Shown here: positions 52,834 through 62,380 of the stretch, piece by piece
Layout: each line of letters starts with the position of its first letter
How positions within the stretch are numbered: position 1 is the stretch's first letter
Origin: Cognatiluteimonas sedimenti
Lineage (GTDB): Bacteria > Pseudomonadota > Gammaproteobacteria > Xanthomonadales > Xanthomonadaceae
Direction of reading: 5' to 3'
Length of the DNA stretch: 64,000 nt
Assembly (NCBI RefSeq): GCF_022808325.1
Contig: NZ_JALGCL010000001.1
Coordinates: 477,780-541,779 of the forward strand
Notes under the pieces: model-generated
What the model was told of the DNA's origin: nothing
The model's input: the letters and a program-made list of their open reading frames with translations, nothing else
Databases searched by the model: none
Translations under genes and position numbers: made by a program

Positions 52834-53964
52834 CTAGGACACCATGCGGTCCCAGAAGCCCTTGACGCCATCGATGAAAGTGCTGGACTTGGGCGAATGC
52901 TTGCGCGCGCCCTCGCCGACGAAGGTCGCCTCGAACTGTTCCAGCAGGGTGCGCTGCTCGGCGGTGAGGTTGACCGGGGTTTCGACCACCACCTTGCAGT
53001 ACAGGTCGCCGGGGCGGCGGCTGCGCACCGACTTGACGCCCTTGTCCCGCAGCCGGAACACCTTGCCGGTCTGGGTCTCCGCCGGGATGCGGATCTCGGC
53101 TTCGCCGCCGAGCGTGGGCACGCGCACGATATCGCCCAGCGCGGCCTGGGAAATGCGGATCGGCACGTCGCAATGCAGGTCGTCGCCATCGCGCACGAAG
53201 ATATCGTGCGGGCGCACCCGCACTTCGACATAGAGATCGCCCGGCGCGGTGCCGGCGGGACCGGCCTCGCCCTCGCCCGCCAGGCGGATGCGGTCGCCGC
53301 TGTCGACGCCGGCGGGGATCTTCACTGACAACACCTTTTCCTCTTCGACCCGGCCATTGCCATGGCAGGCCGCGCACGGCGTGCTGATGGTCTGGCCGCG
53401 GCCGCCGCAATGCGGGCACGGCTGCTGCATGGTGAAGATGCCGCGCTGCATCCGCACCTGGCCATGGCCGTGGCAGGTGGCGCAGGTCTCGAGCTTGCCG
53501 TCCTCCGAGCCCGTGCCCTTGCACGGCTCGCAGGGCGCGAGCGTCGGGATCTCGATGCGCTTCTCGATGCCGGCCACGGCATCCTCGAGGTCGAGCTCCA
53601 TGACGTAGCCGATGTCGGCGCCACGGCGCGGACCGCGGCCGGGACCGCCGCCACCGAAAATGTTGCCGAAGATGTCGCCGAAGATGTCGCCCATGTCGCC
53701 GAAGCCGGCACCGGGGCCGCCACCGCCCCCCATGCCCTGCTCGAATGCGGCATGGCCATGGGCGTCGTACAGGCGGCGCTTGGACGGCTCGGAGAGCACC
53801 TCGTAGGCTTCCTTGCACTCCTTGAACGCTTCCAGCGCAGCGGCGTCGCCCGGATTGCGATCCGGGTGGTACTTCATCGCGCAGCGACGATAGGCCTTCT
53901 TCAGCTCCTCGTCGGACGCATTGCGGGCCACGCCCAGGATTTCGTAGTAATCGCGTTTCTGCAT
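52834..53964 (-). CDS. dnaJ: Chaperone protein DnaJ
   Basis: DnaJ stimulates DnaK ATPase and binds unfolded proteins. The 376-residue protein has the J domain with [10 protein letters not shown] (HPD), a Gly/Phe-rich stretch ([20 protein letters not shown]), four zinc motifs ([32 protein letters not shown]) and the C-terminal substrate domain. It follows dnaK by 171 nt, a gap that holds an 11-bp hairpin and a weak sigma-32-like pair. Confidence 0.98.
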   Translation of the reverse strand: MQKRDYYEILGVARNASDEELKKAYRRCAMKYHPDRNPGDAAALEAFKECKEAYEVLSEPSKRRLYDAHGHAAFEQGMGGGGGPGAGFGDMGDIFGDIFGNIFGGGGPGRGPRRGADIGYVMELDLEDAVAGIEKRIEIPTLAPCEPCKGTGSEDGKLETCATCHGHGQVRMQRGIFTMQQPCPHCGGRGQTISTPCAACHGNGRVEEEKVLSVKIPAGVDSGDRIRLAGEGEAGPAGTAPGDLYVEVRVRPHDIFVRDGDDLHCDVPIRISQAALGDIVRVPTLGGEAEIRIPAETQTGKVFRLRDKGVKSVRSRRPGDLYCKVVVETPVNLTAEQRTLLEQFEATFVGEGARKHSPKSSTFIDGVKGFWDRMVS

Positions 53965-54031
53965 GGGTACACGGTCAGGTCGGCCGCTGCGCGGCCCGGG
54001 AAGTGGGCGGCTTCTGCGCCCGTGAACGAGA

Positions 54032-54059
54032 GATGCGGGCTTGCCGGCCCCTGATCAAG
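54032..54059 (-). promoter_or_regulatory. Weak sigma-32-like promoter before dnaJ
   Basis: On the minus strand CTTGATC (54053-54059), 13 nt, then CCCGCATC (54032-54039) loosely matches CTTGAAA / CCCCATNT with the same spacer as the two better sites upstream of grpE and dnaK. It may give dnaJ its own heat-shock start. Confidence 0.35.
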
Positions 54060-54092
54060 GAACCGGCGCTGCCCGCAGGGGCTCCATCGGCA

Positions 54093-54117
54093 GCGAGCCG
54101 GGCAATGCCCGGCTCGC
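54093..54117. repeat. Hairpin between dnaK and dnaJ
   Basis: GCGAGCCGGGC and GCCCGGCTCGC form an 11-bp stem around AAT, 19 nt past the dnaK stop. There is no T-tract. It may attenuate or process the dnaK-dnaJ transcript. Confidence 0.7.
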
Positions 54118-54135
54118 GACGTTCCACTTTACCGT

Positions 54136-56058
<1,923 letters not shown>

Positions 56059-56113
56059 GGTTTCGCTCCCTCTCGAATCGTTGTCTGTGTGGCGCCGCGC
56101 GCCGATGTGCGTT

Positions 56114-56141
56114 ATCTGGGGGCCAGCTGAATCAGTTCAAG
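56114..56141 (-). promoter_or_regulatory. Sigma-32 heat-shock promoter of dnaK
   Basis: On the minus strand CTTGAAC (56135-56141), a 13-nt spacer, and CCCCAGAT (56114-56121) closely match CTTGAAA-N(13-15)-CCCCATNT. It is 55 nt before the dnaK ATG, so dnaK and dnaJ can be induced apart from hrcA and grpE. Confidence 0.75.
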
Positions 56142-56156
56142 CAGCCCGTTCGGCTT

Positions 56157-56228
56157 TTGTGGGAGCGGCTTCAGCCGCGAGCTTTGCGGTATGCAGGAAA
56201 GAGCTCGCGGCTGAAGCCGCTCCCACAA
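56157..56228. repeat. Perfect 27-bp inverted repeat between grpE and dnaK
   Basis: Arms 56157-56183 and 56202-56228 are exact reverse complements over 27 nt, separated by 18 nt. Each arm contains GGAGCGGCTTCAGCCGC, itself a small palindrome. The form resembles REP/BIME elements of Pseudomonas (GGGAGCGGGCTTGCCCGC type) and repeats I recall in Lysobacteraceae. It could fold into one long hairpin in the grpE mRNA or act as a terminator before the dnaK promoter. Confidence 0.9.
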
Positions 56229-56235
56229 GGGGGTG

Positions 56236-56751
56236 TCAATCGGGCTGCGCCACCACGACGAGCGCCGGGCGCAGCAGGCGTTCGTTCAGCACGTAGCCCT
56301 TCTGGAACAACTGGGCGACGCTGCCCGGCGGCACGCCTTCGGCCGCGATCATGCTCATCGCCTGGTGGCGCTCGGGGTCGAAGCCGTCGCCGGGCGCCGG
56401 CGCGACTTCGGTCAGGCCGTTGCTTTCGGCGATGCGGTGCAACTGGCGCAGGGTGAGCTCCAGGCCTTCGCGCAGGGGGTCGGCCTGCGCCGCCGCGGCC
56501 AGTCCGGCCTCCATGCTGTCGAACAGGGGCAGCAGTTCGCTCAGCAGGCGTTCGTTGGCGAACCGCCGCGCCTGCTCCAGTTCGCGCGCCATGCGCTTGC
56601 GCTGGTTGTCGAGGTCGGCGCGCTCGCGCAGCGACTCGGCGCGCAACTGCTCCACTTCCCCGCGCAAGGTCTCCAGTTCGGAGACCGACGGGCCGTCACC
56701 GGCCTCGGCCGGGTCGAAGGTTTCAGCGTCCTGCATCGGCGTGTTGGTCAT
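56236..56751 (-). CDS. grpE: Nucleotide exchange factor GrpE
   Basis: GrpE releases ADP from DnaK. The 171-residue protein begins MTNTPMQDAETFDPAEAGDG, then a long coiled coil (LRGEVEQLRAESLRERADLD, NQRKRMARELEQARRFANER), LLSELLPLFDSMEAGL and the beta domain (GFDPERHQAMSMIAAEGVPP, GSVAQLFQKGYVLNERLLRP). Start at 56751 is chosen; the frame upstream holds the heat-shock promoter. It lies between hrcA and dnaK on the same strand. Confidence 0.97.
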   Translation of the reverse strand: MTNTPMQDAETFDPAEAGDGPSVSELETLRGEVEQLRAESLRERADLDNQRKRMARELEQARRFANERLLSELLPLFDSMEAGLAAAAQADPLREGLELTLRQLHRIAESNGLTEVAPAPGDGFDPERHQAMSMIAAEGVPPGSVAQLFQKGYVLNERLLRPALVVVAQPD

Positions 56752-56796
56752 GCTCCAGCATCCATCCGCGGCACCGTGCCGCCCTCTGCGCACTGG

Positions 56797-56824
56797 TATT
56801 AGGGCCAGCCGCAGCGGTTTCAAG
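56797..56824 (-). promoter_or_regulatory. Sigma-32 heat-shock promoter of grpE
   Basis: On the minus strand CTTGAAA (56818-56824), a perfect -35 element, a 13-nt spacer, and CCCTAATA (56797-56804) form a sigma-32 promoter 45 nt before the grpE ATG. It is the best promoter match in the window. Confidence 0.85.
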
Positions 56825-56884
56825 GCGGGACGGGGCGCGGCGTGGCGCTCCCCGCCCCGCGCGGCGGGGAAGCACCCGTGAGGG

Positions 56885-57976
56885 TCAGGGCTGGCCCTTG
56901 AGCGCGGCGCCCAGCACCTCGGCCGCCGCCTGCACCACCGGGATCACCCGGTCGTAGGCCATCCGCGAAGGGCCGATCACGCCGAGCACGCCCAGGGTGC
57001 GATCGCCGGACGTATACGGCGCCGTCACCAGCGACATCCCCTCCAGCGGTGCCAGCCCGGTTTCCTCGCCGATGAAGATCCGCACCCCGGGGGCGCGGAT
57101 GGTGCGCTCGAGCAGTTGCAGGATCTCGCGCTTGCGGGCGAAGGCTTCGAACAGCTCGCGCAGGCGATCGAGGTCCGCCAGTTCCTGCACTCCCATCAGC
57201 CGGGTCTGCCCGGCCAGCACCATGCCTTCGCTGAGCGTGGCTTCGCCGGCCCCGTCCTGGTCGGGGCCGGCCTCGTCGCCGGCCAGCGCCTGCCCGGCCA
57301 GCTCGACGCTGTGGGCCAGCAGCGTTTCCATTTCGCTGCGGGCGGCATTGAGCTCGCGCACCAGCGCGCTGCGGATGTCGGCCAGCGGATGACCGGCGAA
57401 GTTCTGGTTGAGGTAGTTGGACACCCGCTCCAGCTCGCCGCCGTCGTAGGCGCGGCGGGTGCGGATGATGCGGTTCTGCACGTCGTTGTCGGCGAAGACC
57501 ACGATCGCCAGCACCCGCTGCGCGTCCAGCGGCACGAAATCGATGTGGCGGAAGGCGAACTGCTCGCGCCGCGGCACGCTGACCACGCCTACGAAATGGC
57601 TCATCGCCGACAACAGCTCCGAGGCATTGCCCAGTAGCGCCTGGGTCCCGCCACCCGCCGGCAGCTCCTGCCGCAGGCGCGCCATCTCGCCCTCGGGCAG
57701 CGGCCGCAACTGCAGCAACGAATCGACGAACACCCGGTAGCCCTGCGGGGTCGGCACCCGCCCGGCCGAGGTGTGCGGCGAGCTGAGCAGGCCGATCTCC
57801 TCCAGGTCGGCAAGGATGTTGCGGATCGTCGCGGGGCTGACGTCCAGCCCGGCGTGCCGGGCCAGGGTCTGCGAACCGACCGGCTCGCCGTCACGGATAT
57901 AACGCCCGATCAGCGTGCGCAGCAGTTGCCGCGCGCGCGGGTCGAGGGTGTTGTCGTCGGCGAAGATCCGGGCCAT
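56885..57976 (-). CDS. hrcA: Heat-inducible transcription repressor HrcA
   Basis: HrcA represses chaperone genes through CIRCE operators. The 363-residue protein has an N-terminal winged helix (LDPRARQLLRTLIGRYIRDG, EPVGSQTLARHAGLDVSPAT, IRNILADLEEIGLLSSPHTS, AGRVPTPQGYRVFVDSLL) and a C-terminal GAF-like domain ending GVRIFIGEETGLAPL and RTLGVLGVIGPSRMAYDRVI. Start MARIFADDN at 57976 matches the family. No CIRCE (TTAGCACTC-N9-GAGTGCTAA) is seen anywhere in the window. It is divergent from recN across 97 nt. A TTGCGC-N17-TATATC pair ends only a few bases before the ATG, so the mRNA could be nearly leaderless. Confidence 0.95.
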   Translation of the reverse strand: MARIFADDNTLDPRARQLLRTLIGRYIRDGEPVGSQTLARHAGLDVSPATIRNILADLEEIGLLSSPHTSAGRVPTPQGYRVFVDSLLQLRPLPEGEMARLRQELPAGGGTQALLGNASELLSAMSHFVGVVSVPRREQFAFRHIDFVPLDAQRVLAIVVFADNDVQNRIIRTRRAYDGGELERVSNYLNQNFAGHPLADIRSALVRELNAARSEMETLLAHSVELAGQALAGDEAGPDQDGAGEATLSEGMVLAGQTRLMGVQELADLDRLRELFEAFARKREILQLLERTIRAPGVRIFIGEETGLAPLEGMSLVTAPYTSGDRTLGVLGVIGPSRMAYDRVIPVVQAAAEVLGAALKGQP

Positions 57977-58073
57977 GCGCTGGATATAAGCCCGGCATCG
58001 CACCGGCGCAAGCCGGCGGCCGGGAAGCCACGCCGACGCAGCGTTTGCGACCGCAATCTCTTAGGCTATTGCG

Positions 58074-59756
58074 ATGCTTACGCGCCTGGCCATCCGCGAC
58101 TTCGCCGTCGTCGCCTCCGCCGAACTGGAGTTCGGCCCCGGATTGACCGTGATTTCCGGCGAAACCGGCGCCGGCAAGTCGCTGCTGGTCGACGCCCTGA
58201 CCTTCCTCTCCGGCCTGCGCGCCGACAGCGGCGTCGTCCGCCATGGCGCCGAGCGCGCCGAACTGGCCGCCGCCTTCGACCTGGCCGACGCACCGGCCGC
58301 GCGTGCCTGGCTGCAGGAGGCCGAGTTCGACGATGGCGACGACTGCCAGCTGCGCCGCACCCTGCGCGCCGACGGCGGCTCGCGCGCCTGGATCAACGGC
58401 CGCCCGGCGACCCTGGCGCAACTGGGCGCGCTGGCCGAATGCCTGGTCGAGATCCACGGCCAGAACGAGCACCAGGCGCTGCTGTCGCGCGCCAGCCAAT
58501 TGGCGCTGCTGGATGCCTACGGTCGTACCGAGGCCGAAGCCGCCGCCGTGCGCGACGCCGCCCAGGCATGGTCGGCGCTGCTGCGGGAGCGCGACACGCT
58601 CTCGCGCACGGGCGACCCGGGCGAACGCATCGGCTGGCTCGAGCACCAGCTCGGCGAACTGCAGCGCGAATCGCTGGAGCCCGAATCGATCGCCGAGCTG
58701 GCCATCGCGCATCGTCGCCACGCCCACTCGGCGGCCCTGATCGCCGCCTGCGACAGCGCCTTCGCGCGCCTGGGCGGGGACGAGGGCCCGGCCTTGGGCC
58801 GGCAGTTGCAGCAGGTCCGCGGCGAGCTCGCGCGCCAGCTCGAACACGAACCGCGGCTGGGCGAAGTCGACACCATGCTCGACTCGGCCGCGATCCAGCT
58901 CGACGAAGCGCTGGCGCTGCTGGAACAGGTCCGCGCCGACCTCGACCTGGACCCGGCCGCCTTCGACGAGCTCGACCGGCGCCTGGCCCGGCTGCACGAC
59001 CTGTCGCGCAAGCACCGGGTCGCGCCCGAGGGCCTGGCCGCGCAGCGTGACCTCCTCAATGCCGAGCTGGAAGCCCTGCGCGGCGCCGGCGAACGCCTGC
59101 GCGTGCTGGATGCCGAGATCACGGCCGCGGCTGCGCACTGGCGGCGGGCCGCGCAGGCCCTGACCAGGGTCCGCGCCAGCGCAGCGAAGGCGATGGCGCA
59201 GGCGACCACCGCGCTGATCGCCGAGCTGGGCATGGGCGGCGGCCGCTTCGAGGTGGCGCTGGAGCCGGTGGCGGACGCGGGCAACGACGCGGCCCGGCCC
59301 GACCCGCAGGGCGCGGAGCGCGCCGAATTCCTGGTCGCCGCCAACGCCGGGCAACCGCCGCGGCCGCTGCGCAAGGTGGCGTCGGGCGGCGAACTGTCGC
59401 GGATCTCGCTGGCGATCGAGGTGGCGGCCCTGGGCCTGGACGCGGTGCCGACGATGGTGTTCGACGAAGTCGATTCCGGGATCGGCGGCGCGGTCGCGCA
59501 GATCGTCGGGCAGAAGCTGCGCGCGCTGGGCGCCACCCGGCAGGCGCTGTGCGTGACCCACCTGCCGCAAGTTGCGGCGCAGGGGCACGTGCATTACGCG
59601 GTCAGCAAGGCCGAGCGCTCGGGCATGACCCAGAGCGCGGTGCAGGTGCTGGACCAGAAGCAGCGCGAAGAGGAACTGGCACGCATGCTCGGCGGCGTCG
59701 AGGTCGGCAAGGAAGCGCGCGCCGCGGCGCGGCGGCTGCTGCGCGACGCGGTCTGA
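58074..59756 (+). CDS. recN: DNA repair protein RecN
   Basis: RecN is an SMC-like ATPase of double-strand break repair. The 560-residue protein has Walker A in VISGETGAGKSLLVDAL near the start, long coiled-coil arms in the middle (about 150-360), and at the C-terminus RKVASGGELSRISLAIEVAA (ABC signature) and TMVFDEVDSGIGGAVAQIVG (Walker B), then LCVTHLPQVAAQGHVHY. Length matches the family (about 553). No LexA box was recognised in the short hrcA-recN gap. Confidence 0.96.
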   Translation: MLTRLAIRDFAVVASAELEFGPGLTVISGETGAGKSLLVDALTFLSGLRADSGVVRHGAERAELAAAFDLADAPAARAWLQEAEFDDGDDCQLRRTLRADGGSRAWINGRPATLAQLGALAECLVEIHGQNEHQALLSRASQLALLDAYGRTEAEAAAVRDAAQAWSALLRERDTLSRTGDPGERIGWLEHQLGELQRESLEPESIAELAIAHRRHAHSAALIAACDSAFARLGGDEGPALGRQLQQVRGELARQLEHEPRLGEVDTMLDSAAIQLDEALALLEQVRADLDLDPAAFDELDRRLARLHDLSRKHRVAPEGLAAQRDLLNAELEALRGAGERLRVLDAEITAAAAHWRRAAQALTRVRASAAKAMAQATTALIAELGMGGGRFEVALEPVADAGNDAARPDPQGAERAEFLVAANAGQPPRPLRKVASGGELSRISLAIEVAALGLDAVPTMVFDEVDSGIGGAVAQIVGQKLRALGATRQALCVTHLPQVAAQGHVHYAVSKAERSGMTQSAVQVLDQKQREEELARMLGGVEVGKEARAAARRLLRDAV

Positions 59757-59784
59757 GCGGACATCGGACCCGGCTTCGGGGAGA

Positions 59785-59899
59785 GTCGCCACCCGGCGGG
59801 CTGGGGGTGCTGCGCCCTCCTGACGACATCCTGTCTCTAAGTCGGGTCGCAGGCCATCCATGGCCTGCTCTCCGCACCCCCAGCCCGCCGGGCGGCGAC
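59785..59899. repeat. 26-bp inverted repeat element after recN
   Basis: Arms 59785-59810 and 59874-59899 are reverse complements over 26 nt with one mismatch. Between them AGGCCAT and ATGGCCT form a smaller 7-bp hairpin (59851-59866). The composite looks like a mobile repeat (REP- or MITE-like) between recN and fur. Confidence 0.75.
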
Positions 59900-59945
59900 T
59901 GCCCGAGCCTGGGGGTTCGCTGCTTCGGCAGCCGTATGCGCTCAA

Positions 59946-59997
59946 TGCCGTTCCTTCTCCCCGTTTGCGGGGAGAAGGTGCCGAAGGCGGATGAGGG
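59946..59997. repeat. 52-nt dispersed repeat, copy 1 (after recN)
   Basis: This 52-nt block is repeated at 62314-62365 with one mismatch. It contains CTTCTCCCCG and CGGGGAGAAG, a strong hairpin, followed by GTGCCGAAGGCGGATGAGGG. I recall this element as common between genes in Xanthomonadaceae. It lies between recN and fur tails and may terminate both. Confidence 0.8.
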
Positions 59998-60026
59998 GCG
60001 CTCCGGCCGCGACGGGAGACTTGTGG

Positions 60027-60428
60027 CTACTGCTTCTTGCGCACGTACAGCACCAGTGCGTGCTCTTCGATCTGGTAGCCGTGCTGCGCCGCGATCCGCC
60101 GCTGCAGCTCCTCGATCTCGTCGCTCTGGAACTCGATCACCTTGCCGGTGTCGATGTCGACCATGTGGTCGTGGTGCTCGCCGCGGTCGAGTTCGTACAC
60201 CGCGTGCCCGCCCTCGAAGTTGTGCTTGAGCACCAGGCCCGCGGCCTCGAACTGCGTCAGCACGCGGTAGACCGTCGCCAGCCCGATCTCGTCGCCCTTG
60301 TCGAGCAACTGCCGGTAGATGTCCTCGGCGGTCATGTGCCGCGGCTTGATCTGCTCCAGCAGCGCCAGGATCCGCATTCGCGGATGGGTCACCTTGAGTC
60401 CGGCCTTGCGCAGGTCTTGCGATTCCAT
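60027..60428 (-). CDS. fur: Ferric uptake regulator Fur
   Basis: Fur represses iron-uptake genes when bound to Fe2+. The 133-residue protein has the winged helix (MESQDLRKAGLKVTHPRMRI, TAEDIYRQLLDKGDEIGLAT, VYRVLTQFEAAGLV) and the metal-binding and dimer region with GGHAVYELDRGEHHDHMVDI and GKVIEFQSDEIEEL. The C-x2-C pair of E. coli Fur (HHDH.x.C.x2.C) is replaced by M-V-D-I-D-T, as in Pseudomonas-type Fur. The ATG at 60428 is chosen over the longer frame. It is divergent from bamE, a linkage (fur-omlA) known in xanthomonads. Confidence 0.96.
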   Translation of the reverse strand: MESQDLRKAGLKVTHPRMRILALLEQIKPRHMTAEDIYRQLLDKGDEIGLATVYRVLTQFEAAGLVLKHNFEGGHAVYELDRGEHHDHMVDIDTGKVIEFQSDEIEELQRRIAAQHGYQIEEHALVLYVRKKQ

Positions 60429-60538
60429 CGTGGCTCCGGTGTTCTCGCCCGGCGCCGCGGCCGGAGTGGCACGGGCACCGCCGCGGGGGTGGGGCTTGCG
60501 TGTATTATCGGCCCGTTTTCCCACTTCCGCGAACCCGA

Positions 60539-60940
60539 ATGCGCAAGCTCCCCCTGCTCGCCACGCTCGTCGTCGCCATCGCCGCCTCCACGGCCGGCTG
60601 CGGCATCCTGTACAAGCAGCCGATCTACCAGGGCAACCTGATCGACAAGGCCGCGGCCGACCAGCTGCAGGCCGGCATGAGCATGCAGCAGGTGCAGGCG
60701 CTGTTGGGCTCGCCGTCGATCGCCGATCCGTTCCACCACGACCGCTGGGACTACACCGCCACCCGTCGCACCGATCGCGTCGGACACGTGGAGATCAAGA
60801 ATTTCACCGTGTTCTTCGAAAACGGCGCCGTCACCCGGTGGGAAGGCGACTACTTCCCGGAGCAGGACGAGGAGCTGGTGCGCAGCACCATCAAGGATTT
60901 CGGCCCCAACCTGTCCAAGGACGACAAGAAGGGCCGCTAG
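60539..60940 (+). CDS. bamE: Outer-membrane assembly lipoprotein BamE (OmlA/SmpA)
   Basis: BamE is a small lipoprotein of the BAM complex that inserts outer-membrane beta-barrels. The 133-residue precursor begins MRKLPLLATLVVAIAAST and has a lipobox A-G-C (residue about 21), then GILYKQPIYQGNLIDKAAAD, QLQAGMSMQQVQALLGSPSI and DYTATRRTDRVGHVE, the SmpA/OmlA signature. The longer frame from 60500 has no signal peptide at its end. Its promoter faces fur across 110 nt. Confidence 0.95.
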   Translation: MRKLPLLATLVVAIAASTAGCGILYKQPIYQGNLIDKAAADQLQAGMSMQQVQALLGSPSIADPFHHDRWDYTATRRTDRVGHVEIKNFTVFFENGAVTRWEGDYFPEQDEELVRSTIKDFGPNLSKDDKKGR

Positions 60941-61010
60941 CCCTTTCCTGGCCCAAGCCGGGCACGCCGATCCCCATCGCCAGAGCCCGGCCATCGCCGG
61001 GCTTCGCGTT

Positions 61011-61265
61011 TCAGGCGCGGCTGGCGCGGCGCCGGCGCGCTTCCTTCGGGTCCGCCTGCAGCGGCGGCAGCAGTTCCAGGCGGTCGCGATCGCGGAGCAC
61101 GGTTTGCAGCCCTGCCCGTTCGCCGAAGACCGCGAAACCGCTGATCCCTTCCTGCGGCAGGCCGCACGCGGCCAGCGCGTCGGCGACGCAGGCGCCGTCG
61201 GCCAGTTGCAGCGCCACGGATGCGTGCCGCCGCGGCCAGGCGCGGATCACTTCAACCCGGATCAT
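61011..61265 (-). CDS. rnfH: RnfH family protein
   Basis: The 84-residue ubiquitin-like protein starts [20 protein letters not shown] and has ADALAACGLPQEG, GFAVFGERAGLQTVLRDRDR and LELLPPLQADPKEARRRRA. The RDRDRLELLPPLxADPKEARR ending is the RnfH/UPF0125 mark. Function is uncertain; it commonly sits with ratA and smpB. Its start overlaps the end of ratA by 14 nt. Confidence 0.93.
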   Translation of the reverse strand: MIRVEVIRAWPRRHASVALQLADGACVADALAACGLPQEGISGFAVFGERAGLQTVLRDRDRLELLPPLQADPKEARRRRASRA

Positions 61266-61698
61266 GCGCCGCTGCGCGGGCATCGGCCACGCGCACGAAA
61301 TCGTCGACCATGCGGTCGGCCAGGCCCTGGAACCCCAGCGCCAGGGCCGGCGCCAGCAGCCGGCTCAGCGGCTCGAACTCCAGTGTCAGCGTGACCTTGC
61401 AGGCCGATTCGTCCAGCGCGTGGAACTGCCAGCGCCCCGACAGCTTGCGGAACGGCCCGTCGCGCAGCTGCATGTCGATGTGGTGCGGCGGCGACAGCGC
61501 GTTTTCGGTGGTGAACCAGGTCCGCAGCGCCCCCAGCCCCAGGTCCAGGCGCGCCACCACGTGGTCGGCATCGGCCTCCAGCACCTGCGCCGCCTCGCAC
61601 CAGTCGAAGCGCCCGGGATAGGCGGCGATGTCGTTGACCAAGGCGAACATGCGCGCCGCGGAGTGCTCGACGAGGGCGCTGCGTTGGATTTTCGGCAT
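61252..61698 (-). CDS. ratA: RatA family (START-like) protein
   Basis: The 148-residue protein begins [20 protein letters not shown] and has [40 protein letters not shown], and [20 protein letters not shown]. This is the coenzyme-Q-binding/START-like fold of RatA (YfjG). E. coli RatA was described as a toxin blocking 70S assembly, while relatives (Coq10) act in quinone metabolism; which applies here is open. It is divergent from smpB across 50 nt and followed by rnfH. Confidence 0.93.
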   Translation of the reverse strand: MPKIQRSALVEHSAARMFALVNDIAAYPGRFDWCEAAQVLEADADHVVARLDLGLGALRTWFTTENALSPPHHIDMQLRDGPFRKLSGRWQFHALDESACKVTLTLEFEPLSRLLAPALALGFQGLADRMVDDFVRVADARAAAHDPG

Positions 61699-61748
61699 CG
61701 GTGGCGTGGTCTGTCCGGAACGTCCGCCTTTCGGGGACAATGGGCACG

Positions 61749-62243
61749 ATGAACAAGAAGGCGTCCAAGGATAAGGCAAACGGCGGCGGCACCATCGCCC
61801 TGAACAAGCGCGCGCGCCACGAGTACCACATCGAGGAGCGCTTCGAGGCCGGCCTGGCGCTGCAGGGCTGGGAGCTGAAGTCGATCCGCGCCGGCCGCGC
61901 CAACATCACCGAGGCCTACGCCGTGATCCGCGACGGCGAGCTGTACCTGTTCGGCGCGCAGATGACGCCGCTGATCTCCGCCTCCAGCCACGTCGTCGCT
62001 GACGCCCACCGCACCCGCAAGCTGCTGCTGCACAAGCGCGAGATCGACCAGCTGATCGGCCGCGTGCAACGCGACGGCTACACCCTGGTGCCGACCGCGC
62101 TGTACTGGAAGGGCAACAAGGTCAAGGCGGAACTGGCCCTGGCCAAGGGCAAGCAGACCCACGACAAGCGCCAGGCCGACAAGGACCGCGACTGGAACCG
62201 CGAGAAGCAGCGGGTCATGCGCCGGCACAACAAGGACGCATAG
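61749..62243 (+). CDS. smpB: SsrA-binding protein SmpB
   Basis: SmpB brings tmRNA to stalled ribosomes. The 164-residue protein has [80 protein letters not shown] and a basic C-terminal tail ([20 protein letters not shown]). All typical. No tmRNA gene (ssrA) was seen in the window. Confidence 0.97.
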   Translation: MNKKASKDKANGGGTIALNKRARHEYHIEERFEAGLALQGWELKSIRAGRANITEAYAVIRDGELYLFGAQMTPLISASSHVVADAHRTRKLLLHKREIDQLIGRVQRDGYTLVPTALYWKGNKVKAELALAKGKQTHDKRQADKDRDWNREKQRVMRRHNKDA

Positions 62244-62313
62244 GCGCGGCGCAGGCGCACCCTCACCCTGCTTCGCTGCGCGAAGCGGTCCTCTCCCCGC
62301 TGCACGGTCGTCG

Positions 62314-62365
62314 TGCCGTTCCTTCTCCCCGCTTGCGGGGAGAAGGTGCCGAAGGCGGATGAGGG
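62314..62365. repeat. 52-nt dispersed repeat, copy 2 (after smpB)
   Basis: It matches 59946-59997 with one mismatch (GCTTGC for GTTTGC). In this copy CCTTCTCCCCGC and GCGGGGAGAAGG form a perfect 12-bp stem with a two-base gap TT. It sits between the smpB stop and the convergent kinase gene, where it may act as a terminator. Confidence 0.8.
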
Positions 62366-62380
62366 TGGCGCTTTCCCGGC

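Noticed and set aside
61660-61675. GAGTGCTCG resembling half of a CIRCE operator
   Set aside because: It is within ratA coding sequence and has no TTAGCACTC partner 9 nt away.
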